A stretch of DNA of 64,000 bases, from positions 806,001-870,000 of the forward strand of contig NC_014217.1 in NCBI RefSeq assembly GCF_000092925.1, read 5' to 3'. Origin of the DNA: Ancylobacter novellus DSM 506. GTDB taxonomy: Bacteria; Pseudomonadota; Alphaproteobacteria; Rhizobiales; Xanthobacteraceae. Shown here piece by piece: positions 46,963 to 54,946 of the stretch. The notes beneath the pieces were generated by a model. The model did not search any database and was not told the DNA's origin. It worked only from the letters and a program-made list of their open reading frames with translations. Numbering within the stretch: position 1 is the stretch's first letter; each line of letters starts with the position of its first letter. The translations under genes and the position numbers were made by a program.

Positions 46963-47388
46963 TCAGCGCACCGTCACCGACTTGGCGACCGCGACATTGC
47001 CGCGGATGGCGTTGGAATAGGGGCAGATGCCGTCGGCGCCGCGCACTAGCTCCTCGGCGGTCGCCTGGTCGACGCCGGCGATGGTGACGAACAGCGTCGC
47101 GGAGAGCATGAAGGCGTCCGCCTCGTTGCGGCTCAGCCCGATCTGCGCGACCACCTCGACATTGCCGTCGGCAAAGCGGTGGCCAGCCTGCCGGCCGATG
47201 CGCAGCAGCGCGTTCTCGAAGCAGGCCGCGTAGCCGCCGGCGAAGAGCTGCTCGGGATTGGTCGCCCCGCCCATGCCGCCGAGTTCCTTCGGGATGGCGA
47301 GGTCCAGCGCGAGGATGCCGTCCTCGCTGCGGATGGTGCCCTTGCGCCCGCCGGTCGCTGCGACGCGGGTCGAATAGAGGATGTTCAT
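46963..47388 (-). CDS. ohr: Organic hydroperoxide resistance protein Ohr
   Basis: A protein of 141 residues of the OsmC/Ohr family. The peroxidatic Cys56 is in GYAACFENAL and the resolving Cys122 in GICPYSNAIRGN, the pattern that separates Ohr from OsmC. It reduces organic hydroperoxides, usually with lipoylated partners. No OhrR gene is adjacent. It converges on yghU with only 18 bases between stops. Confidence 0.94.
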   Translation of the reverse strand: MNILYSTRVAATGGRKGTIRSEDGILALDLAIPKELGGMGGATNPEQLFAGGYAACFENALLRIGRQAGHRFADGNVEVVAQIGLSRNEADAFMLSATLFVTIAGVDQATAEELVRGADGICPYSNAIRGNVAVAKSVTVR

Positions 47389-47703
47389 CGGTCGATCTCC
47401 GTGATGGCGCGGCGACTATTGCCGACCCGTCCGGGGCCGTCCTGCGAAAGCGCCCGGCCGATATCGCGCCGGCACGGCGTCTTCGCGGAAGCTTCGGATG
47501 CCGCTTCCGGCGACTGGAAGCGGCTCCCCCGTCCGCTGCCGCCTTCAAGATCGCACGATGGCGAAGTCGAAATTTCCCGCTTGCAGCCCATGTCCGCCTC
47601 CGAGGGGCGGGCGTGCTTTGACTTTTTAATTGCGATCGCCATCATAACTCCATGCGATCCACACGCGACGCCGAGCCGGCGTCCACATTGCAGGAGACAT
47701 TCG
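47389..47703. other. Divergent region between ohr and the second SDR gene
   Basis: No gene is supported. Toward the SDR gene there is TTGACT at 47618-47623 with CATAAC about 19 bases on as a weak -10, and a GCGATCGC palindrome at 47632-47639 in the spacer. AGGAGACATTCG precedes the SDR start. The ATGATG-type operator seen at 285-326 is not present here. Confidence 0.5.
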
Positions 47704-48477
47704 ATGACGACCGCTCTGGTAACTGGCGCCTCGACCGGCATTGGTGCTGTCTATGCCGACAGGCTGGCGGCACGCGGCCATGACCTCGTGCTGGTGGCGC
47801 GCGACACCGGCCGGCTCGACGCGCTCGCGGCTCGGCTCGCGGCCGAACATGGCGTGAAGACCCAGGTGATCACCGCCGACCTGACCGACCCCGCACAACT
47901 GGCTGGTGTTCAGGATCGACTGCGCGGTGGCAGCCCGGTCGATCTGCTGATCAACAATGCAGGGGCGACCTTGTCGGACGGCTTCGACGGCGTCGACGGC
48001 GCACGGCTCGAATGGCTGATCCGCCTCAACGTGACCGCGCCGACGCTTCTCGCCCATGCGGTGATTCCCGGCATGCTGGCGCGCGGCGCCGGCGCGATCG
48101 TCAACCTCAGTTCGGTCATCGGGCTGGCGCCGGAGATATCGACCGGCATCTATGGGGCGACCAAGGCCTATATGCTCACCTTCTCGCATGCGCTCACCGC
48201 CGAGTTCGGCGAGAAGGGAATCTATGTGCAGGCTGTGCTGCCCGCTGCCACCCGCACGGAAATCTGGGAGCGCTCCGGGCGCGACGTGAACCAAATTCCA
48301 GGAGTCATGGAGGTCGATGACCTTGTCGATGCAGCGCTGGTGGGATTCGATCGCCGCGAGGCGGTGACGATCCCCCCGCTGCCGGATGCCGCGTCGTGGG
48401 AAGCGTTCGAAGCCGCACGGCACGCCATGTTACCGGGCTTCCGCAACTCCACGCCCGCCGCTCGATACCGCGTCTGA
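47704..48477 (+). CDS. SDR family NAD(P)-dependent oxidoreductase (paralog of the gene at 361)
   Basis: A protein of 257 residues. TGASTGIG lies near the start, NNAG mid-protein, and Tyr150/Lys154 in YGATK. Long stretches equal or similar to the gene at 361 (VQAVLPAATRTEIW, DLVDAALVGFDRREAVTIPPLPD) show a shared origin. The substrate is unknown. AGGAG stands before the ATG. Unlike the other copy, it has no adjacent regulator. Confidence 0.9.
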   Translation: MTTALVTGASTGIGAVYADRLAARGHDLVLVARDTGRLDALAARLAAEHGVKTQVITADLTDPAQLAGVQDRLRGGSPVDLLINNAGATLSDGFDGVDGARLEWLIRLNVTAPTLLAHAVIPGMLARGAGAIVNLSSVIGLAPEISTGIYGATKAYMLTFSHALTAEFGEKGIYVQAVLPAATRTEIWERSGRDVNQIPGVMEVDDLVDAALVGFDRREAVTIPPLPDAASWEAFEAARHAMLPGFRNSTPAARYRV

Positions 48478-48521
48478 GCGCGGCGACGCGCACCTCGCCG
48501 CGTCATCGGGATCGTCGACCC

Positions 48522-49178
48522 TCAGCCCTTCGCGGCCGCTCCCTCCACCGCGGCTGCGGTGATGCAGGCGATGCCGAGCGCGTCGAACTGCCGGCGCGTG
48601 GCGGCGGCCGAGCCGTCGACGTCGATGGCGCGGCAGGCGTCCTCGACCACCACCGTCTCGAAACCGATCCGCCGCGCGTCCTCGGCCGAATAGCGCACGC
48701 AGAAGTCGAAGGCGAGGCCGGCGAGGAACACCCGGCGGAAGCCGCGCTCGCGCAGATAGCTGGCGAGGCCGGTCGGGGTGCGCCGGTCGTTCTCGTAGAA
48801 GGCGGAGTAGGAATCGATCCCCGGGTGGTAGCCCTTGCGCAGGATGAGCTCGGCATGGGGCACGTCGAGGTCGTCGCGGAAGGCGGCGCCGCGCGTGCCC
48901 TGAACGCAATGGTCCGGCCACAGGATCTGCGCGCCGTACTCGACGTCGATGGTCTGGTAGGGCTGCGCGCCGGCGTGCGAGGAGGCGAAGGAGAGGTGGC
49001 CCGGCGGGTGCCAGTCCTGCGTCAGCACCACATGGGCGAAGCGCTTCGCCATCCGGTTGACCACCGGCACGACCTGGTCGCCGCGCGGCACGCCGAGACG
49101 TCCGCCGGGACAGAAATCGTTCTGGATGTCGACGACCAGAAGGACGTCGTGGCGTCGGGGGACGTGGCGTTCGGTCAT
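48522..49178 (-). CDS. pncA: Nicotinamidase
   Basis: A protein of 218 residues of the isochorismatase fold. Catalytic triad: Asp17 (VVDIQNDFCPGG), Lys115 (LRKGYHPG) and Cys160 (LAFDFCV). Metal ligands are in QDWHPPGHLSF (Asp55, His57, His61). It hydrolyses nicotinamide to nicotinate for NAD salvage. It converges on the SDR gene and is monocistronic. Confidence 0.94.
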   Translation of the reverse strand: MTERHVPRRHDVLLVVDIQNDFCPGGRLGVPRGDQVVPVVNRMAKRFAHVVLTQDWHPPGHLSFASSHAGAQPYQTIDVEYGAQILWPDHCVQGTRGAAFRDDLDVPHAELILRKGYHPGIDSYSAFYENDRRTPTGLASYLRERGFRRVFLAGLAFDFCVRYSAEDARRIGFETVVVEDACRAIDVDGSAAATRRQFDALGIACITAAAVEGAAAKG

Positions 49179-49401
49179 TCAGGCGTCCTAGCCCCGTGCC
49201 ATCGGCCTGTCCACCGCTGCAGGCCGTTACCGGCGCTTCTCCGGCGCCTGTTCACGCGTGCGTGAGATTGCAAGGCTTTTCGGGGTCGCCGGGCCGCTCG
49301 CGGCCAACACCGAGCTGTGATGCACAGCCCGGCTGTAACCTTATAACGTCCCGCTCCGTATTAGCCGGGGAAGGCGGATGAACCGCCGACGGGAGCACGA
49401 G

Positions 49402-49887
49402 ATGCTGACGCGACGCTTTCTGATGCTGACGGGTGCCGCGGGCCTTACCGCCGCCTGGCTCCGGCCGGGGCGGGATGCAAGGGCGGCGGAGACCTATCCG
49501 GTCACTTACACCGATGCCGAATGGCGCCAGCGCCTGACGCCGCAGCAATACACCGTGCTGCGCAAGGACGGCACGGAGCGGCCCTATTCCAGCCCGCTGA
49601 ACGACGAGCACCGCCGCGGCACCTTCGCCTGCGCCGGCTGCGACAACGAGCTGTTCTCCTCCGCCACCAAGTTCGACAGCGGCACCGGCTGGCCGAGCTT
49701 CTGGGCGCCGCTGGAGAAGGCGGTGGGCGAGACGCGCGACGTCTCCTTCGGCATGGTGCGCACCGCCGTCCACTGCGCCCGCTGCGGCGGCCATCTCGGC
49801 CATGTCTTTGACGACGGGCCGAAGCCGACCGGGCTGCGCTACTGCATGAACGGCGTGGCGATGACCTTCAAGCCGGTCGCGGCGTGA
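49402..49887 (+). CDS. msrB: Exported peptide-methionine (R)-S-oxide reductase MsrB
   Basis: About 161 residues with an N-terminal export signal ([19 protein letters not shown], twin-arginine-like, tail ARA). Zinc site: CAGC and CARC. The catalytic Cys is in GLRYCMNG. The loop [10 protein letters not shown] has Thr where two-Cys enzymes have the recycling Cys, and only five Cys are present, so this is a one-Cys type needing an external thiol. An ATG at 49378 with GGGAAGG would add 8 residues. It is the first gene of the msrB-dipZ-msrA cluster. Confidence 0.92.
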   Translation: MLTRRFLMLTGAAGLTAAWLRPGRDARAAETYPVTYTDAEWRQRLTPQQYTVLRKDGTERPYSSPLNDEHRRGTFACAGCDNELFSSATKFDSGTGWPSFWAPLEKAVGETRDVSFGMVRTAVHCARCGGHLGHVFDDGPKPTGLRYCMNGVAMTFKPVAA

Positions 49888-49909
49888 GGGCCGTGACCCG
49901 CGATTTCCC

Positions 49910-49996
49910 TCATGGCCGGGCTTGACCCGGCCACCTAGGGCTCAGCGTGAAACCTCGCGGCACGCAAGCCGGGTCCCCGGTCAAGCCGGGGATGAG
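49910..49996. repeat. Dispersed palindromic repeat, type B (copy 5)
   Basis: TCATGGCCGGGCTTGACCC and GTCCCCGGTCAAGCCGGGGATG are the paired elements. It occupies most of the 144 bases between msrB and dipZ. Confidence 0.78.
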
Positions 49997-50031
49997 GGAC
50001 ATAGAGTTACGCGACAGATCCGAGACGCATC

Positions 50032-51951
50032 ATGCTGCTGTTCGTCCTCGCCTATCTCGGCGGCGTGCTGACCATCGTCAGCCCGTGCATCCTGCCCGTG
50101 CTGCCCTTCGTCTTCGCCCGCGCCGGGCAGCCCTTCCTGCGCTCCGGCCTGCCCATGCTGCTCGGCATGGCGGTGAGCTTCGCGCTCGTGGCGAGCCTCG
50201 CGGCGGTGGCCGGCGGCTGGGCGGTGGCGGCGAACCAGTATGGGCGGTTGGCGGCGCTGGTGCTGCTGGCGCTGTTCGGCCTCGCCTTGCTGATCCCGAG
50301 CCTCGCCGAAAAGGCGACGGCGCCGCTGGTGGCGCTGGGCGGGCGGCTGTCGCAGTCGGCGGATGGCAGCGCAGGCGGGATTTTCCCCTCGGTGCTGCTC
50401 GGCGTGGCGACGGGCCTGCTCTGGGCGCCCTGCGCCGGGCCGGTGCTCGGCCTCATCCTTACCGGCGCGGCGCTCAACGGCGCCAATGTCGGCACCAGCC
50501 TACTCCTACTCGCCTATGCCGCCGGCGCCGCCACCTCGCTGGCGCTGGCGCTGCTGGTCGGCGGACAGGTCTTTGCGGCGATGAAGCGCTCGCTCGGCGT
50601 TGGCGAATGGATGCGGCGCGGTCTCGGGGCGTTGGTGCTGGTGGCGGTCGGCGCCATCGCGCTCGGCCTCGACACCGGCTTCCTCACCCGCGTCTCGCTC
50701 GCCGGCACCAATGCGCTGGAGCAGGGGCTGATCGACCGCCTCAATCCGCCGCCTGCCGGTGGCCCCGCCATGATGGCGAGCGGCGACGCCATGATGAGCG
50801 CCAACCCGGCGATGAGCAGCGACGCGCCGGCGATGATGAGCGCCAATCCCGCCATGACGGGCGCCCCGGCGATGACGGGCAGCAATCCGGCGATGATGGC
50901 GAGCAGCAACGCCGCCATGATGAGCGCCAACCCGGCGATGATGGCCAAGTCCGACGCTGCCGCCGGCACCAATGGCGCGCCTTCCCTGCCGGTCGAGGGC
51001 ATGCTGCCCTCGCTCAAAGGCGCCACGGGCTGGCTTAACTCAGCCCCGCTGACCGCCGAGAGCCTCAAGGGCAAGGTCGTGCTGATCGACTTCTGGACCT
51101 ATTCCTGCATCAACTGCCTGCGGACCATTCCCTATGTCCGGGCCTGGGCGGAGAAGTACAAGGACCAGGGCCTCGTGGTGATCGGCGTGCATTCGCCCGA
51201 ATTCGCCTTCGAGCGCGACGTCGACAATGTGAAGAAGGCCGTTGCCGACCTGAAGATCACCTATCCGGTCGCCATCGACAACGACTATGCCATCTGGCGC
51301 GCCTTCAAGAACCAGTACTGGCCGGCGCACTACTTCATCGATGCGCAGGGCCGCATCCGCTACCACCATTTCGGCGAGGGCGGCTACGAGGAATCCGAGC
51401 GCGTCATCCAGCAGCTGCTGGCGGAGGCCGGCCGTAGGGACGTCACATCCGGCACGGTCGATGTGAAGGCCACCGGCGCCGAGGCCGCCTCCGACATGAA
51501 GGACGTGATGTCGCCCGAGACCTATGTCGGCTTCGAGCGCGCGGAGAACTTCGTCTCGCCGGGCGGCGCGGCGCAGGGCGAGCCGAAGGACTACGCCGCC
51601 GGCGACCCGCGCCTCAACGAATGGGGTCTCGTCGGCAAATGGACCATCGGCACCGAGCAGGCCAGCCTCGACGCGCCGGACGGGGCCATCGTCTACCGCT
51701 TCCACGCCCGCGACCTGCACCTCGTGCTCGGCCCCGGCGCGAACGGCAAGCCCGTGCGCTTCCGCGTCACCATCGACGGCAAGCCGCCGGGCGACGCCCA
51801 CGGCATGGATGTCGATGCGCAGGGGGAGGGCGTGGTTACCGGCCAGCGCCTCTACCAGCTCATCCGCCAACCCGGCGAGATCGGCGACCGCACCTTCGAG
51901 ATCCGTTTCCTCGACCCCGGCGTCGAGGCCTACGCCTTCACCTTCGGCTGA
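50032..51951 (+). CDS. dipZ: CcdA-thioredoxin fusion (DipZ type) with methionine-rich linker
   Basis: A protein of 639 residues in four parts. A CcdA-like membrane domain (1-235, about six helices) has redox Cys19 (VSPCILP) and Cys134 (WAPCAGP). A linker at 244-308 has 15 Met with about seven-residue spacing (NPAMMSA-like units). A TlpA-like thioredoxin domain (about 330-480) has Cys359-Ile-Asn-Cys362. A DipZ C-terminal beta module (about 500-639) completes it. It carries electrons from cytosolic thioredoxin across the membrane to periplasmic targets. Exported MsrB and MsrA on either side are the obvious recipients. The linker is unusual. Confidence 0.93.
   Translation: MLLFVLAYLGGVLTIVSPCILPVLPFVFARAGQPFLRSGLPMLLGMAVSFALVASLAAVAGGWAVAANQYGRLAALVLLALFGLALLIPSLAEKATAPLVALGGRLSQSADGSAGGIFPSVLLGVATGLLWAPCAGPVLGLILTGAALNGANVGTSLLLLAYAAGAATSLALALLVGGQVFAAMKRSLGVGEWMRRGLGALVLVAVGAIALGLDTGFLTRVSLAGTNALEQGLIDRLNPPPAGGPAMMASGDAMMSANPAMSSDAPAMMSANPAMTGAPAMTGSNPAMMASSNAAMMSANPAMMAKSDAAAGTNGAPSLPVEGMLPSLKGATGWLNSAPLTAESLKGKVVLIDFWTYSCINCLRTIPYVRAWAEKYKDQGLVVIGVHSPEFAFERDVDNVKKAVADLKITYPVAIDNDYAIWRAFKNQYWPAHYFIDAQGRIRYHHFGEGGYEESERVIQQLLAEAGRRDVTSGTVDVKATGAEAASDMKDVMSPETYVGFERAENFVSPGGAAQGEPKDYAAGDPRLNEWGLVGKWTIGTEQASLDAPDGAIVYRFHARDLHLVLGPGANGKPVRFRVTIDGKPPGDAHGMDVDAQGEGVVTGQRLYQLIRQPGEIGDRTFEIRFLDPGVEAYAFTFG
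50764..50950 (+). repeat. Imperfect 21-bp tandem repeats coding a Met-rich linker
   Basis: About nine units of roughly 21 bp with the core ATGATGAGCGCCAAYCCSGC, coding Met-Met-Ser-Ala-Asn-Pro-Ala or variants. Exact length varies (6-8 codons), so copies have drifted. Copy number could change by slippage. Confidence 0.8.
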
Positions 51952-51979
51952 GTAAGCCGGCTAACTTCGGAGAGACCTG

Positions 51980-52690
51980 ATGAAAGCGTCCTCTTTCCTC
52001 TTTGTCGGCGCCGCCCTGCTGGCGCTCGCCGGCGCCGCCCGCATCATCCCCGCCTCGGCCGAGGAAGGCATCGCCATTCCCGCGCCGACGCTCGACGAGA
52101 CAGCGCCCAAGGATCAGGAAGTCGCGGTCCTCGCCGGCGGCTGCTTCTGGGGCGTGCAGGGCGTGTTCCAGCATGTCGAGGGCGTCACCAGTGCCGTCTC
52201 CGGCTATGCCGGCGGCGACCAGTCCATGGCGCAGTACGAGCTGGTCGGCACCGGCTCGACCGGCCATGCGGAAGCGGTGAAGGTCACCTTCGATCCGCGC
52301 AAGGTCAGCTACGGCAAGATCCTGCAGATCTATTTCTCGGTGGCGCACGACCCGACCCAGCTCAACCGGCAGGGGCCGGATCGCGGCACGCAGTACCGCT
52401 CGGCGATCTTCGCCTTGAGCGACGAGCAGGCGAAGATCGCCAAGGCCTATATCGCCCAGCTCAACCAGGCGCGGGTGTTCAGCGCGGCCATCGTGACGAA
52501 GATCGAGCCGGGCAAGCCCTTCTTCCCGGCCGAGGCCTATCACCAGGATTTCCTGACGCGGAATCCGACCTATCCCTACATCGTCATCAACGACCTGCCG
52601 AAGATAGAGAACCTGAAGCGCCTCTTCGCCGACCGTTACCGCGACAAGCCGGTGCTGGTGGCGGATATGGGCAAGCCCGCCACGCAGTGA
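51980..52690 (+). CDS. msrA: Exported peptide-methionine (S)-S-oxide reductase MsrA
   Basis: A protein of 236 residues with a Sec signal peptide (SSFLFVGAALLALAGAA, cleavage after ASA near 27). The catalytic Cys55 is in GGCFWGVQG; later conserved parts include TGHAEAV and the C-terminal YHQDF. Cys55 is the only cysteine in the whole protein, so no resolving Cys is available and an external thiol must reduce its sulfenic acid. It starts 28 bases after dipZ and is surely co-transcribed with it. Confidence 0.94.
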   Translation: MKASSFLFVGAALLALAGAARIIPASAEEGIAIPAPTLDETAPKDQEVAVLAGGCFWGVQGVFQHVEGVTSAVSGYAGGDQSMAQYELVGTGSTGHAEAVKVTFDPRKVSYGKILQIYFSVAHDPTQLNRQGPDRGTQYRSAIFALSDEQAKIAKAYIAQLNQARVFSAAIVTKIEPGKPFFPAEAYHQDFLTRNPTYPYIVINDLPKIENLKRLFADRYRDKPVLVADMGKPATQ

Positions 52691-52933
52691 GCGGACGCGC
52701 CGCTCCATCTCATCGTACCGACGGCATCGCCCCGCGGCTTCCCCAAGTCGCGGGGCAAAACTTTGCATGCTTCTCCGGCGGGGTTGACGCTCGTCTCTCG
52801 GAGCGGCAATCAGGAGGGGTGCCTGGTTTTGGCAAGCTAAAATTCATAGCCGTGACTTAGGGTTCGCGGCTTCATCGAAGGGTCGTCGTCTTGGCGCGGC
52901 CTCCTTTCATGGTCCCGGAACCCCAGTCGGGAG

Positions 52934-54946
52934 ATGATATTGGCGGGTCGACGCAAACCGCGCCCCTGGCATTTCTTTCCCGCGATCCTCATCGTGACGA
53001 TGGCGCTCGGCCCGTCGGCGGGACCGGCGCGCGCGCAGATTTTCGGTGGCCCGCAGAACCAGTCGGAAGACGGGCAGGAGAACCCCGGCCTGTTCGGCTC
53101 GTTCTTCAACCTGTTCAATCCGCAGCGCACGGCCGATGCCGGCCCGCCGGTGCCCGATGCCGTGCGCTATACCGTGGCGATCGAGGTGAAGGGCGGCGAC
53201 AGCGCGCTGCGCACCGCGGTCGAAGGCGCCTCCAGCCTCGAAAGCCTGAAGACGCGCGCGCCCGCCGGCGCCGCCGGGCTGGTGCGTCGCGCACTGGCGG
53301 ATGAGCGCTCTATCAACGCCGCGCTCTATTCGGCCGGCTACTATGCCGGCACCATCGCCATCACGCTGGCCGGCAGCCCGCCGGATGCGCCGAACATCTT
53401 CGACGTCGTCGATGCCGCTCGTGCGCGCGGCCCCGTGCCGGTGCGGGTCGAGGTGACGGCCGGGCCGCTGTTCCATTTCGGCCGCATCTCCATCCTAGAG
53501 GCCGGCACGCGTCGCCCGCTCAACGACGCACCGACGCTCAGCCGCCTGCGCCTCGTGCCGGGCGAGCCGGCCCGCGCCGACGCCATCGTGCGGGCGGAGG
53601 GCGTGCTCGTCGATCATTGGCGCCGCGCCGGCCACCCCTTCGCCCGCGTCGCCGACAAGGACGTGGTGGCCGACCATGCGAGCAAGCAGCTCGACGTCAC
53701 GCTCTATGTCGCGCCCGGTCCGGTCGCTACCTTCGGCCGCTTCACCGTGTCGGGTGCCGATTTCCTCACCCCCGGCTTCGTCGAGGAGCGCATCGAGATC
53801 CCGCCGGGCACGCTCTATTCGCCGGACACGCTGGATCGCCTGCGCCGGCGCCTGCTGAAATACGAGTCCATCGCCAGCGTACGCATCCGCGAAGCGGAGA
53901 AGCTCGACCCCGACGGCAGCCTGCCGATCCATATCGAAGTGTCCGCCCGCAAGCCGCGCTATTTCGGCTTCGGCGCTTCCTATTCCTCCACCGACGGCTC
54001 GGCGGTGAACGTTTATTGGGGCCATCGCAACCTGTTCGGCGGCGGCGAGACGCTGCGCCTCGACGCCAAGGCCTCCTGGTTCGGCGAGAAGTCGGAAGCC
54101 GTGCCGGACGCCGATCCCTTCGGCTATCGCTTCGCCGCCACCTTCATGAAGCCGGGCATCTATACGGCGCAGGACGATCTCGTCGCCGAGGCGGCCGTGC
54201 TGCGCGAAGTCACCAACGCCTATGTGCGCGAGGCGGCCACGCTGCTCGCCGGCGTGCGCCACCGCTACAGCGACGAGCTCAGCCTCCAGGTCAGCGTCGA
54301 TCTCGAAGCCTCCACCGTCGAGGACAGCTACGGCACCGGCGACTATTCCATCGTCGGGATCCCCATCGAGCTGAAATACGATTCGACCGACAACGAGCTC
54401 GATCCCTCGCGCGGCATCCGCGCCTCCGGCATCGTCGAGCCCTTCGCCTATCTCGGCGATGCCGGCGCCGGCCCGACCATGATCAAGGCCTCGCTTGCCG
54501 CCTATCACGCGGTCGACGAGGACAAGCGCCTCATCATCGCCGGGCGCATGGCGGCGGGCAGCGTCTTCGGCGCCAGCCTGTTCGACATCCCGCCGCAGCG
54601 CCGCTTCTACGTCGGCGGCGGCGGCTCGCTGCGCGGCTACGAGTACCAGTCCGCCAGCCCGCGCAACGAGGACGGCATCATCATAGGCGGCCGCAGCTTC
54701 TTCGAGGCCTCGATCGAGGCGCGCTGGCGCGTCACCGAAACGATCGGCATCGTGCCCTTCCTCGACATGGGCTCGGCCTTCGCCTCCGAATGGCCGGACT
54801 TCGACAGCATGAAATATTCGGCCGGTGTGGGCCTGCGCTACTACACGGCTATCGGCCCGCTGCGCCTCGATCTCGCCTTCCCGCTCAATCCGGGGCCGGA
54901 CGACGGCGACTTCGGCGTCTATGTCAGCCTGGGGCAGGCCTTCTGA
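52934..54946 (+). CDS. tamA: TamA, outer-membrane assembly protein of the Omp85 family
   Basis: A protein of 670 residues. The signal peptide ends near residue 35 (GPARA). POTRA-like domains follow to about 340 (GPVATFGRFTVSGADFLTPGFV), then a 16-strand barrel. The barrel has the Omp85 loop-6 motif (FYVGGGGSLRGYEYQ) and ends in a C-terminal beta signal (YVSLGQAF). With TamB it moves proteins or lipids to the outer membrane. Its stop overlaps the tamB start by one base (TGATG). Confidence 0.93.
   Translation: MILAGRRKPRPWHFFPAILIVTMALGPSAGPARAQIFGGPQNQSEDGQENPGLFGSFFNLFNPQRTADAGPPVPDAVRYTVAIEVKGGDSALRTAVEGASSLESLKTRAPAGAAGLVRRALADERSINAALYSAGYYAGTIAITLAGSPPDAPNIFDVVDAARARGPVPVRVEVTAGPLFHFGRISILEAGTRRPLNDAPTLSRLRLVPGEPARADAIVRAEGVLVDHWRRAGHPFARVADKDVVADHASKQLDVTLYVAPGPVATFGRFTVSGADFLTPGFVEERIEIPPGTLYSPDTLDRLRRRLLKYESIASVRIREAEKLDPDGSLPIHIEVSARKPRYFGFGASYSSTDGSAVNVYWGHRNLFGGGETLRLDAKASWFGEKSEAVPDADPFGYRFAATFMKPGIYTAQDDLVAEAAVLREVTNAYVREAATLLAGVRHRYSDELSLQVSVDLEASTVEDSYGTGDYSIVGIPIELKYDSTDNELDPSRGIRASGIVEPFAYLGDAGAGPTMIKASLAAYHAVDEDKRLIIAGRMAAGSVFGASLFDIPPQRRFYVGGGGSLRGYEYQSASPRNEDGIIIGGRSFFEASIEARWRVTETIGIVPFLDMGSAFASEWPDFDSMKYSAGVGLRYYTAIGPLRLDLAFPLNPGPDDGDFGVYVSLGQAF

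Noticed and set aside
48430..48921. Alternative frame inside the nicotinamidase gene
   Set aside because: Frame-shadow of pncA rich in Arg and Pro; the pncA catalytic triad is intact in the other frame.
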